From Glandiceps talaboti (lineage: Eukaryota > Hemichordata > Enteropneusta > Spengelidae): a stretch of DNA of 64,000 bases. Where the stretch lies: positions 19,678,225-19,742,224 of the forward strand of contig NC_135557.1 in NCBI RefSeq assembly GCF_964340395.1, in the 5' to 3' direction. The translations under genes were made by a program, and so were the position numbers. Under the pieces are notes generated by a model, which was given only the letters and a program-made list of their open reading frames with translations, was not told the origin of the DNA and searched no databases. Numbering within the stretch: the stretch's first letter is position 1; the number at the start of each line of letters is the position of its first letter. Positions 1 to 11,271 of the stretch are shown here, in pieces.

Positions 1-611
1 GATGTCGGCTAATCGTAATTGTAATCTTTCATTGCTATTTTACCTTCGTATATATTCAATATTTGTTGATGTTTGTTGATATTCAATGTGTACATGTATG
101 CCCATGACAAGTAAGACGCAACCTGATTGGCTGTGTGTCTCACTGACCAGAAATTTGTTTGCATGTCACATGATGTGTGCCAGTTCAGATGTAGAGGAGG
201 CGATCAGGCTAAGAAATGTAAACATGTACCAAGAAGGTCAATTCAGGCAGAATAAGGAAGGAAAAATAGCAATGAATGATTAGCCAACATCTACACCGGA
301 TTTTAATCAGATTGACATACTTGTATAGTGAATGTATGGGGCATTGTGTCCTCAAGTGAAAGACAAATTTGTTGATGTAGATGAAATCATAGCCACATGT
401 ACTTGTGAGCCACCACATGAATGTAGTTATTTAGTTTGGTGCAAAGAAATGAAAAGACAGTTGTGTACATTTTGGCTGATAAACATATTTTTGGACAACT
501 GTGTCACATTTTTCTTGTGTTCATTACGTGTTGAACACATCACTTAAATTCTTCACATTTATTATTTTACAGAGACGTTGAATGTTTTATTTGTTTTTTA
601 TTAATGTTTAG
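1..611. other. Presumed EBAG9 intron, upstream part
   Basis: This stretch precedes the first recognisable EBAG9 exon and ends in a pyrimidine-rich acceptor (TTTAG) at 607-611. I looked for the N-terminal EBAG9 exons (membrane anchor and basic stretch) and did not find them. Short open frames here have no family signature. It is most simply intron, with the 5' exons left of the window. Confidence 0.5.
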
Positions 612-3440
612 CCAGCTGAATTACAAGATTGGAATGATTGGGGGACAGGGGAGGGTCCAACCAGTATAAAAGTTGATGGGGGACAAGAAGACGAACCTGA
701 AATGGACTTCTTCACTGATATGACACCTAAAATTAAGAAACCTGTAAGTATGATTGGTATCTACATGTATTTACAAGTATTCAATCAATCAATCAGTACA
801 TTTATGAAGCCCCAGTTTCCATGTACGATGTAGAGTTCAGAGGCGCTGTACAGTTAGAATGCTCTGGAGAACAGATATGTCTTTATGTTCTTTTTGAAGA
901 CCTTAGCTGTTGGCTTTTGTCATATTTCCAATGACAGTGCATTCCATAGATGGGGTGCAGCACATGAGAATGCATGCCTTCCATATGACAGTCACAGCAG
1001 TTTGTACTTGGGGTTTTCGCAATAAACATTTGTCAGTTGATCGGAATGTCCTGGGATTTGGCTTCAAGTGAATTAGATCAGATATGTACATGTACATGTA
1101 GGTTGGCGATAGTCCATTCATTTGTTTATTTAACATTTAACATTTATTTCATTTCTAAAGCGCTTCCTCTATTTAAAAGAAAATATTCAAAAGCGCTGCA
1201 CAATAAGTTAAAAGAGAAATTTGATAAGTTAAAAGAGACACTTTATAGTGATCAATTACAGCTAAAATTTGATTCTATCCTGCATTGGTAGCCAATGGAG
1301 CTCTTTAAGGATTAATGTTGAATACTGATCAATGTAAATATGAAAATTATGACACAGCTTTTACAAATGTCAGTTAAAATATCTATTTCTACATTTCAGC
1401 TTTACGTAGAAAGCCTTCTTCAGGATACTAAAAAAAATAAAACAGAAAATCAATGACAAGCGTTATATAAAGGTTTTACATTCCATAAAAATTCTTTTTT
1501 TGTTTGATTGATATGTCATACTAGTGTTGAAATCTAAATGGTTATTTGTTTCAGGTATTAATTCGGAAGAAAGTTGCCACGGATAATAATACAACACCTG
1601 GGATGTCTAACAGATTGACAATGGATGCAGATATTGTTACACAATCCACAGTAAGTCAAACTATATGGGAAACGGAGCAATGAATCCGTATAATTTAGAG
1701 CCATATTGTGTTCAGTTCTCAGTACCTTCAGTAGAATTTTGCCACTTAAGGGTGTCATAAAATTGATCACTATTCTATTTCATTGTCGACACCAAAACTT
1801 CTCCTCCATGCACACATTTGCATTACTGTAGGCATGTGTAATCTTGAATAAATCAGTCTTCTTGTTCTATTTTGATCCTCTAGCATGAGGTATAATGTTA
1901 TTGCAGGTACAAGGAATAAGTCAACCTTCTTGTTCTATTTTGATCCTCTAGCGTGAGGTAAAATGGTATTACAGGTACTGAGAATAAGTCAACCTTCTTG
2001 TTCTATTTTGACCCTCTAGCGTGAGGTATAATGTTATTGCAGGTACAAGGAATAAGTCAACCTTCTTGTTCTATTTTGATCCTCTAGCATGAGGTATAAT
2101 GTTATTGCAGGTACTGAGAATAAGTCAGCTTTCTTGTTCTATTTTGACCCTCTAGCATGAGGTAAAATACTATTGCAGGTACTGAGAATAAGTCAACCTT
2201 CTTGTTCTATTTTGACCCTCTAGCATGAGGTAAAATGCTATTGCAGGTACAAGGAATAAGTCAACCTTCTTGTTCTAGTTTGACCCTCTAGCATGAGGTA
2301 TAATGTTATTGCAGGTACTGAGAATAAGTCAGCTTTCTTGTTCTATTTTGACCCTCTAGCATGAGGAAAATACTATTGCAGGTACTGAGAATAAGTCAAC
2401 CTTCTTGTTCTATTTTGACCCTCTAGCATGAGGTAAAATGCTATTGCAGGTACTGAGAATAAGTCAACCTTCTTGTTCTATTTTGACCCTCTAGCATGAG
2501 GTAGAATGTAATTGCAGGTACTGAGAATTACAAAATTAATATACTATATGATCCCATATTGACCAAAGCACATTTCTCTTACACCAAATCTACATTCTAT
2601 TCTATCCTAATATAATCCCTATACCTTGAAGTGGTGCTGGCCACCCATGTGGTTGTCGTTAGTAGTACCCTTACATCCAAATCTTGAATAATTAAGAGTA
2701 ACAAATAGTAATGACATTTCAGTATGAATAACAAACAATCCCCATTCCAATCATGTTTTGTCTAAAAATTGTATATCCCATGTATAAAAATCAACTTTCT
2801 GTAACAAGTTTTAGAATTGGTCATGTTGATTAGGCCTAATAAAAAAAACTATGGTTCCGATTACACTCAATTTTAGAATAGGTGGGGTAGGTAGATTTTT
2901 TATTTTATTTTATTATATTTTTTTCTGTGTGAGTGTCCAGTTCATTTCTTTCCAAATGGTATCTGTGTTGTTTATTTCTTCCTATCTGATGTACAGCCAT
3001 TACAGATTGGAAGAACAGTTTTATTTTGACTTTTTGTCTTGATGTCAGTTTCCACATCCACTATTTCTCGTGAGACTTCTCAATTTTTGTGATTTTATTA
3101 TTTTTTTCTTGATATATGTAAAACAAAGTTTAGGGTCGGCAGTGAAAAGCTAGGTGGGGGTTAGGTAACTGGAACCAAACATGCCTTAAAGGATGTTACA
3201 TAATTCTTTTTGTCACTGCTATAGGGTGAACTAGGCACATGGGATGAAGCCGAAGGTAATGCTTGGGAAGATGAAGCCACTGGCAACATATCAACATGGG
3301 AGGTGGAGCAGGCCATAAAGGAAAATAAACTTCAGGAGCGAGAAAGGAGAGCTATGGAACAGCAACGGAAAAAGATGGAAAGGGAAGCACAGCGTGCATC
3401 GAGAAAAGATGGCACAAAACTAGCGATGAAGATGTCATGA
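612..3440 (+). CDS. EBAG9: EBAG9 (RCAS1) homologue, 3' three coding exons (5' partial)
   Basis: Exons 612-743, 1555-1650 and 3225-3440 join in phase 0 through GT-AG introns and encode 147 residues ending at TGA 3438-3440. The first exon has a Trp/Asp-rich segment (QDWNDWGTGEGPTSIKVDGG) and DFFTDMTPKIKK. The second has VLIRKKV. The third has GELGTWDEAEGNAWEDE followed by an Arg/Lys/Glu-rich helix with EQQRKKMEREAQR. Order and wording match vertebrate EBAG9, a Golgi-associated type III membrane protein that affects vesicle traffic and O-glycan maturation. The family is about 213 residues, so roughly 65 N-terminal residues, including the membrane anchor, are missing to the left. The C-terminal part looks intact, with a coiled-coil-like charged tail. 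Introns are 811 and 1574 bp, and the second holds a minisatellite and a MITE. Confidence 0.93.
1847..2527. repeat. 68-bp minisatellite, about 10 copies, in EBAG9 intron
   Basis: The phrase AATAAGTCAACCTTCTTG recurs at exactly 68-bp steps (1915, 1983, 2051, 2119, 2187 and on). About ten copies run head to tail, with few substitutions and one 1-bp deletion. Each unit contains a pyrimidine-rich run ending in CCCTCTAG and then ATTGCAGGTACT, so it carries two acceptor-like AGs and a GGTAC donor-like step. Copies fall into two alternating types (ACTGAGAATAAG and ACAAGGAATAAG). Confidence 0.93.
2833..3185 (+). mobile_element. Harbinger/Tourist-like MITE, copy 1
   Basis: A 353-bp non-coding element starts with GGCCTAATAAAAAAAAC and TGGTTCCGATTAC and ends with the inverted equivalent (GTAACTGGAACCA ... 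GCC). It is flanked by TTA on both sides (2830-2832 and 3186-3188). A 3-bp TWA target duplication and GGCC-type ends are usual for PIF/Harbinger elements. No transposase is present. The right end lies 39 bp upstream of EBAG9 exon 3225. Two relatives are at 29805-30004 and 42478-42836. Confidence 0.8.
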
Positions 3441-4270
3441 CGATATCAAGGAGAAAATATTTCATCTATACGTCAACATTTCTTTATTTGTTAGCCAAAG
3501 GGAATCTCGCAAACAATTTGCTGAATGTATTTATCCACATTTAAGAGTACTAGAATGAGAAAAAAATGACAAAATTTGACAAGGAATGTTTCATGTATTA
3601 CAGAGATCATCTTTCCACTAACTTTATCAAATGTGTATCTGTATGACATTGTCTATGTAATGAACTAATATGATAACCACCTTGTCAGACGGTCTAAAGA
3701 TGTTTGGAACTTCCACAAGCAGTCATCAGTGCTAAGTTATGATGAACAGAACTAACTTACATGGTGACACAGTCAGTGGTGTGGATGAAAGTGTTTCAAA
3801 ATGGAAATCTTCAACTTTGACTTTTGGCCTTTGACCTGAAACTGGAAGAATTCTGTTAAAGGAGGAGGAATATCTGTTTGGCAATGCTAGAATTAAATCA
3901 AACATCGCCAATGTACAATCATTCAACTATAATCAGCTGGTCAAAATTTTACATCGATAATTGTGTTCTTAATTTATGATTGCCAATAATACACCAATGG
4001 TAGTTGCTTTGCGTATCAGTGAATTTGTTTTGAAGAAACTTTTTAAAATAATGAACTGCATGCTAAAATGTGATCTGTATATTTTAATTTTTTTAATGGA
4101 TTTAACAAAAAAAAAATGGTGAAAATATTTCAGTCTTAGATCATGTTTGTTAATTACACCTTGTAGCTGCAATGTTATAAAGTCACCAATAGTCACTAAC
4201 TGATGTGAAGGTGAATTCTAAATTTGAATGAATATAGAGCTGGTAACATATAACATGTATCCAAAGTGTT
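3441..4270 (+). other. EBAG9: EBAG9 3' UTR and flank
   Basis: This sequence follows the EBAG9 stop and has no further coding signal. It is ordinary AT-rich 3' UTR-like DNA. No AATAAA occurs close by. The nearest clear one I see is at 5182-5187, inside a repeat, so the real cleavage site is uncertain. Confidence 0.4.
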
Positions 4271-4274
4271 TGCA

Positions 4275-5232
4275 TAATTTACCATAATCATTTATAGCTT
4301 CTTTCACATGTAAAAGTATACTTTTTCAATTGCTTTAATCATCAGCTCAGTATGTGGTGTCTCTGGACGTAATCAATTTATAAAAAATGTTAGTGCAAAA
4401 CAAAGTAAAAAGTCAGTTTTACAAGTGTCTAAATATAGATACCATAAATTAATGTGTTTGTCCCATTTATAATGACAGTTTGCAGCTATCATTCCCCTGT
4501 AATCAGTCTGATGTTTATTGGCAGAAAATACTGTTTGCAAATTGACAAGGTGTTGACAGGCCACATACTAGTCCTAACCTATACTCTCTCACCAGTCCTT
4601 GGGGATCATCACTATTCGCTGTTTTGTATGTATCGATATCTACCACACCGAGGCATCGCGATAACATGGAGCATCCAGTAACACGTCAACAAATGATTAG
4701 CCCTATCAGGGGTGAACAAATCATTTTGTGAACAAATCATTTCGTGAACTGGTGGTCCCCGGACCAGTGCCTTAAAAAATCCAGTGGTCCTGCTGAAAGA
4801 ATTAGTAGTCCAAGGTCCTGCTAATGTGAAACATTAAATCTTAATTATGAATCTGTATATTCAGACAACTTTTTAACATAGTTATTAACAGTAAGGTACT
4901 GGTCTGATGGACCAGATAAGGTAAAATTTGTGTGGTCAGCCCCAAAAAATCGCTATTCCTGGACCCCGGACCAGTGGATTTGTTCACCCCTGCCTATGTA
5001 GTCAATGGGGACCCACAGTACAAGGACATTCTAGTACAATTATGTGGTAGATGTTGGTACATACAAAACCGCTAATAACGATGCTCCCAAGGGCTGGTGA
5101 GAGAGTCTAGGCCTATCTACGAGACTAGGCCTATAGGTAAAGTAATTGAAAGTATAATACTTCTACACTTGATATGGGTACAATAAATGAGTGTGCCATG
5201 CACAGAAAGTGCTTTACTTCACTGTTAACTGT
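4275..5232. mobile_element. Large foldback element with a nested MITE
   Basis: The two halves are inverted copies. A segment around 4585-4645 (CTCTCACCAGTCCTTGGGG ... ATATCTACCAC) reappears inverted at about 5042-5108. The segment around 4279-4336 (ATCATTTATAGC ... AAAAGTATAC) reappears inverted at about 5138-5200. The centre is occupied by a different element at 4707-4992. This reads as a non-autonomous transposon of about 0.7 kb that was later invaded. No coding sequence was recognised. Confidence 0.6.
4707..4992. mobile_element. MITE with CAGGGGTGAACAAATC ends and 5-bp target duplication
   Basis: A 286-bp element begins CAGGGGTGAACAAATC and ends in the perfect 16-bp reverse complement. 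CCTAT lies directly outside both ends (4702-4706 and 4993-4997), giving a 5-bp target-site duplication. Inside are GGTCC/GGACC palindromes. The CAGGGGTG end resembles hAT termini, but hAT elements make 8-bp duplications, so the superfamily is unsettled. Confidence 0.75.
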
Positions 5233-5486
5233 TGTAAATATATCTGAATGTGAGTTATCCAAAGTTAGCCTAAGAGAACATGATTGGATGAAAAAGGAAA
5301 CAGTTGTAGCCATTGTGTAGGTATTTTGTATCTTTACATTTCATGTGGTTTATGGTTGTAAATTGAAAATGATCACACCAAAATATTAAACTTGATTCAT
5401 ATCAATATTCATGGGTCATATCTGTATACACTCACTTTATTATATGAGATTATTGTTTGTGTTGAAAAAGTTTATTTCTGCAAACA

Positions 5487-5795
5487 AAAAGTAAAGTGTT
5501 TTCTGTATGAACCACTATCATTTATAGCATCCATATCAAGTATAAAAGTATACTGTTTCATTTGCTAATACAACCCATAACACCAAAGTAAAGTGTTTTC
5601 TGTATGAACCACTATCATTTATAGCATCAATATCAAGTGTAAAAGTATACTGATTCATTTGCTAATTGACCACATTAGAAAGGCCACATGCTATGCCTGT
5701 AAATAAACCAATTGAAACCGTATACTTTAACACTTGATATGAATGCTTTAACTAGTGTAGTACATAAAGAAAGTGCTTTACTTCAATGTTACTCA
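5487..5795. repeat. Direct and inverted copies of a ~90-bp repeat
   Basis: AGTAAAGTGTTTTCTGTATG followed by AACCACTATCATTTATAGCAT appears twice in direct order (about 5489-5572 and 5586-5675) and once inverted (about 5708-5790). It belongs to the same family as the arms of the foldback element at 4275-5232. It is probably a rearranged or nested copy. There is no gene. Confidence 0.7.
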
Positions 5796-5816
5796 TTGTA
5801 ACTTGTTGACGCTGAT

Positions 5817-5975
5817 AACATACTACTCTGGCAATGGAGATCTCGGTTTATTAAGATACATGTAGACACCAACTAAGACTATTGCTGTTTGTTGTGGTAG
5901 ATTACACAAGTGGGTGATAGTGGTGATTCTGTTGTGCAGATATAATCACCCTGTGAGCAAGAAAGTGTAAACATC
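5817..5975. repeat. Interspersed repeat, copy A
   Basis: This segment (TACTCTGG ... GATTACACAA ... CTGTTGTGC ... AATCACC) has a partial relative at about 6243-6340 and a second, more diverged copy at about 27455-27620 (TAGATTACACAA versus TCGATTACACAA; CTGTTGTGCAG versus CTGTTGTGCGG). It is an old dispersed non-coding repeat of unknown class. Confidence 0.45.
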
Positions 5976-6025
5976 AGAAGTCCCAAAAATGTACTCATAA
6001 ATCATGGAAGTTATCGAAATTATAT

Positions 6026-6212
6026 AGTCTAACTAATCAGCAAATAGATATCAAGATATAGTGTGGTCAGTCTAACCAATCAGCAAAGAGATATCACAAT
6101 AGCTTGGTCAGTCTAACCAGTCAGTAAATGCATATCACAATAACTTGGTCAGTCTAACCAATCAGCAAAGAGATATCACGATAGTGTGGTCAGTTTAACC
6201 AATCAGCAACCA
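6026..6212. repeat. 41-bp tandem repeat with CCAAT boxes
   Basis: AGTCTAACCAATCAGCAAAG-type units start at 6026, 6069, 6110, 6151 and 6192, so the period is 41 bp (43 bp for the first step). Units 2, 4 and 5 contain AACCAATCAG, a textbook NF-Y (CCAAT-box) site. Units 1 and 3 have TAATCAG or CAGTCAG instead. The array lies about 2.6 kb past the EBAG9 stop. Confidence 0.85.
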
Positions 6213-7205
6213 CATTCGTATCATCACAACAAACATCATTATCATCTACATCCAGACACTACTCTGGAAATCGAGGTTTGGGTTTACCCAGATAAACTCA
6301 ACTATAACTACAGTTGTGAGATGTTGATATAAGCTATTGCAGGGACATTGTATATTATTTTAAGAATAAATCATATCTAACAAAACAATTTCAAAACCCC
6401 ATCTACAGCTAGTGCAGCTTTTAACAAAGGACACTGGATTGTGCATCACAGTTTTACTGTAATGTCCTTAGAGACATGCAGCAGAAAGTGAATAGTGCAA
6501 TTATCTAGTGAATGTTTTTATAGTTTTGATTTTAACAGGGTTAAATTTGAATTCAAAGAATTTGCCATGTTAACTATATTTCAAACACGGATTGCGAAAG
6601 GTGTCAATCCCATAAGTCAACAAATCCAATCAAGGTTTTAATTCAGCATTGTAAAATCATAATAAAAGGTTTATCAACTGTATCTCAATTCTTTATTTGA
6701 AATCATGTATTTATTACACATTATTAAATAGTGCTAGTGATAAATTGCTCTGTTATGCATGTATACTAATGTTACATGTATTTGAACTGCAGTGCTATAC
6801 TTTTTTGCATAACTATATGCAAATAATATGTAAATGAGGGCATAATTATTCATTTTATATGAACACACATGATCACACTTTATCATATTTACGTAACTTT
6901 GCTATTCTGTATAAACCTGTAATGAAAACTGTACCCCAGACCGCATGAGTTTTCATGTGGGTATTTGCACTCATGCTTGCAGTCTCTTCTGCTACACTTT
7001 CACTCATGTCTGCAGAGAACACTGCACTCGTGCTAAAAACCCTGATTACGTTACACTTGCACTCACATATCACAAGGTTCTGTCATATTACTTGGTTGTT
7101 ATCGTGGCAGGAGCTGAATCATAACCCAAACCAGCATGTCTTTCCCAGTGCATCAAAAAAAATTATTCACCCAGCCACTGGTGGGCTACTTCCCTTATAT
7201 GAGTG

Positions 7206-7242
<37 letters not shown>

Positions 7243-7677
7243 CCCTTTGAGGTATGTTTTATAGCCCTTTGGTCTAAAATGGGGTGTTTTTTTCGAGCTG
7301 GAGTCTAAAATGGGGTTCTTTATTTTTGTTTGTCTAAAATGTGATCCATTGTCCTTTACCAAATCCTAATTGCCCAAAATGTTACCTTCAAGGAAAATGT
7401 ATTTTGTCTAAACTTTCATCTTTTTGAAAACCTGTAATGGTCTAAAATGGGATATTGATTTTTGGTCAAAGTGGGTCTAAAATGGGGTCTGGGGTTTCCA
7501 GCACTAGCCACACACCCCTACCAGAGCTGGCCATTGGTACCGCCCCCCAGGACCCAACCCAACCTGTCTCATCTTTCGAAATAGGCGAAATCATATATAC
7601 TCAGACAAGTTAACAACGATAGGCTTAATGCCCCCCCCCCCCCCCCCATTCATGGCCAAACATATCTTGTGTCAGTA
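6213..7677. other. Intergenic, simple-repeat bearing
   Basis: No gene was seen. The stretch holds a (TG)n microsatellite at about 7211-7239, then a region (7270-7500) where TCTAAAATGGGGT recurs about five times in degenerate form. A run of 17 C lies at 7631-7647. The open frame 6955-7308 is AT/GT-rich, contains the microsatellite, and has no family match. Confidence 0.5.
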
Positions 7678-7840
7678 GTGCTCAAAATGAAGTAAGGTAA
7701 CCTAACTTTGCACCTTGGACTACTATACTTAGTGCTCAAACTGAAGTAAGGTAACCTAACTTTGCACCTTGGACTACAATACTTAGTGCTCAAACTGAAG
7801 TAAGGTAACCTAACTTTGCACATTGGACTACTATACTTGG
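7678..7840. repeat. 54-bp tandem repeat, 3 copies
   Basis: GTGCTCAAA.TGAAGTAAGG recurs at 7678, 7732 and 7786. The copies are nearly identical, differing at a few bases such as CACCTTGG versus CACATTGG. No coding potential is evident. Confidence 0.9.
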
Positions 7841-9024
<1,184 letters not shown>

Positions 9025-9096
9025 TTCCCATGCCGGGAATCGAACCCGGGCCGCGCGGGTGAAAGCCGCGAATCCTAACCACTAGACCACATGGGA
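9025..9096 (-). tRNA. tRNA-Glu (anticodon TTC)
   Basis: Read on the minus strand, a 72-nt cloverleaf starts TCCCATG and ends CATGGGA plus discriminator A, with a perfect 7-bp acceptor stem. The D arm carries the A-box TGGTCTAGTGG. The anticodon stem is CGCGG/CCGCG with loop CTTTCAC, so the anticodon TTC sits at 9063-9061. The T arm GGTTCGATTCC is a perfect B-box. No intron is present and CCA is not encoded. Immediately downstream are T-rich runs on the minus strand, suitable for RNA polymerase III termination. The sequence closely matches animal tRNA-Glu genes and looks functional. An inverted-repeat element lies 76 bp upstream. Confidence 0.97.
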
Positions 9097-9172
9097 CTGT
9101 TAAGGAGAGGGCGCACTTTATTAAATATATTTTATCACAGCATACAATGCGAACATGTTGTATGTAGTTGAG

Positions 9173-9344
9173 TAGTCTTGCTGCTAGACGTTCGGGCTTT
9201 CTTTCGATGCTATAACTATAAGCGAACGAAGTTCGCATGTGAGGGCCTGCCCGGATGTTCCATCCTCGATACGCGATAGCGTACGTTGTTCGGCTGTGTG
9301 TGGTATTTTATCGGAAGAACATCCGAGGGCTAGCTGATAGACTA
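9173..9344. mobile_element. MITE with TAGTCT ends and 9-bp target duplication, copy 1
   Basis: A 172-bp element begins TAGTCTTGCTGCTAGACG and ends with the imperfect inverted form (CTAGCTGATAGACTA). It is flanked on both sides by GTAGTTGAG (9164-9172 and 9345-9353). Internal GAACGAAGTTCGCA and GGAAGAACA recur in the copy at 21373-21531. A 9-bp duplication is typical of Mutator-like elements. No coding sequence is present. Confidence 0.85.
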
Positions 9345-9789
9345 GTAGTTGAGTGGCCGTGACCAGTTATATGACCTTTGTACTTTCTACTCCTACGGTA
9401 CGTACACGGTCTATTTTCTTTCCTCCAAAACTTATTTTGCGCTTTAATTGTAATCGTATAAGAAGCTGCATCTTTCGAAGTTTAACACATATTAGTATTA
9501 TTACCGTGAAATCCGAGACAAAGCCCATGATGAAACAGGTGCGCGTGTGTTCAGGTTCAACAGGGAGTTCGGGGGGGGGGGGGGGGGGGGGGGGCTCGAG
9601 GGGGTGTATATGCACTTGTTTCACGAGATATGCTTCAGAATACAATACAATATTAATGCCATATTTGGCTGATAATAATATATGAAAGGGTAAATAACAC
9701 AAATTTCTAGGATCTCGTAAGTCTGGATTGAGAATTAATTTATACGACCGATAAACCTTATTATTGCTATGGGTGTCCAGTATAGTGCA

Positions 9790-10050
9790 GTCCCTTGTAA
9801 ACTAATATTCATTTCCAGGATGGTGATATTCTAGTCTCGGATGATTATAATACCAAATAATGACGTTATTATAGGTATTTACGATATTCAAAAAATATCT
9901 TTACAGGTCACTGTTTGGGAGAGGAGTCTTATAAATCTGAAAGTGATATCGTAAAATGCCTATAATAACGTCATTATTTTGTATTATGATCATCCTAGAC
10001 TAGAATATATCACCATCCTGGAATGGAATATGAGTTCACAAGTGACTGTG
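9790..10050. mobile_element. Foldback element with ~95-bp arms
   Basis: The left arm (about 9790-9890) and right arm (about 9945-10050) are inverted copies sharing CCAGGATGGTGATAT, TTCTAGTCT.GGATGAT and AATAATGACGTTATTATAGG. The arms are separated by about 55 bp. Each arm has TGACGTTA, close to a CRE. The element is non-coding and should form a long hairpin. Confidence 0.85.
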
Positions 10051-10063
10051 TGTAAAGTAGTAC

Positions 10064-10174
10064 CCATTATTTTTCTAAATTCAGCGGGAAACTACACGTG
10101 ACCTTCGCGACTCATAGCGACAAGGCACCCTTAGAGGTCATTGTATTTTTGAACGAAGAAATTTTTTAGGGAAT
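10064..10174. mobile_element. Short palindromic MITE, family of 35330-35478
   Basis: The inverted-repeat segment includes GCGACTCATAGCGACAAGG and CCTTAGAGGTCA, with partly complementary ends. The same internal phrase (GCGACTCGTAG..ACAA, CCTAGGTCA) is found in the element at 35330-35478, and a truncated relative is at about 33715-33803. Confidence 0.55.
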
Positions 10175-10439
10175 AATAAGTATCTATTATTTGCGTAATA
10201 AAGATATGACGATAATAAGGTCAGTTGTTACATAGTATTTGTTTATTTTCTTTCTTCAGCTCAACAAAACTAATTGTCACTTACAAGTATATTTTCAACA
10301 AAATGGATGAAAACCTGAAATATTTAAGTACGATTTGGCCACGAAATATGTTTCCTTGATATACTAAACTCGAAGGTAAAATTCAAATTCCACTATATAA
10401 CACAGGCATACGCACACGTGCGTGCTCGAGCTCACACAC

Positions 10440-10443
10440 ACCG

Positions 10444-10477
<34 letters not shown>

Positions 10478-10751
10478 TACATACATACATACATACATAC
10501 ATACATACATACATACATACATACATACATACATACATACATACATACATACATGCATACACACATTTTTTCACTGGCTCTCTGTCAGCCAGCCTCTCTA
10601 TCACGTCTCACTGGAGCTCTCGGTCTCTCTCCTGTCTCTCGCTCTTTCTCACCGAATCTCACTTTGTTTCTCTATGTCTCTCTGTCTGCCTGTCTCTATC
10701 TGTCTCTCTCCCTAGCTCTCTGTCTTTTTTTTCTCTGCCTGCCTGCCTGCC

Positions 10752-10804
<53 letters not shown>

Positions 10805-10850
10805 GTCTGTATGTCTGTCTCTTTCTCTCTCTAACACATATGTACATGTA

Positions 10851-10892
<42 letters not shown>
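10440..10892. repeat. Compound microsatellite (CA, CATA, TCTG, CA)
   Basis: This is a chain of (CA)n at about 10441-10470, (CATA)n at 10473-10556, a CTCT-rich linker, (TGCC/TGTC)n at about 10737-10822, and (CA)n at about 10855-10892. Open frames across it are repeat artefacts. Confidence 0.95.
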
Positions 10893-10895
<3 letters not shown>

Positions 10896-11023
10896 AGTAT
10901 TATGTATTTTTAGTTCCCTGATATATAAGAAATTTAAAACTAATGAATTTTTGGATATATGACCAACAGGTCGCCAAGATAAAGAATTAAATGTATCCCT
11001 GCATATAATCAAAACAAATTATG

Positions 11024-11026
<3 letters not shown>

Positions 11027-11097
<71 letters not shown>
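11027..11097. repeat. (TA)n microsatellite
   Basis: About 35 uninterrupted TA units, with a shorter TA tract at 11230-11248 just downstream of the neurotrophin-like stop codon (in the minus-strand sense). Confidence 0.95.
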
Positions 11098-11101
<4 letters not shown>

Positions 11102-11271
11102 AACAATGTCACGCAAGATACTAAGGAGTCGTTACACACAGCATTTCACGCTGTTACGATGATACCGCTCTACATACATATATGTATTACACTACAGTAT
11201 AGACATTTTACCTATACTGAGTTACACACATATATATATATATATATAAAAGCTGGGGACTTTTCTTTGAA

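Noticed and set aside
9353-9702. Frames with poly-Gly/poly-Pro runs
   Set aside because: They read through a 24-base G homopolymer and have no domain or splice context.
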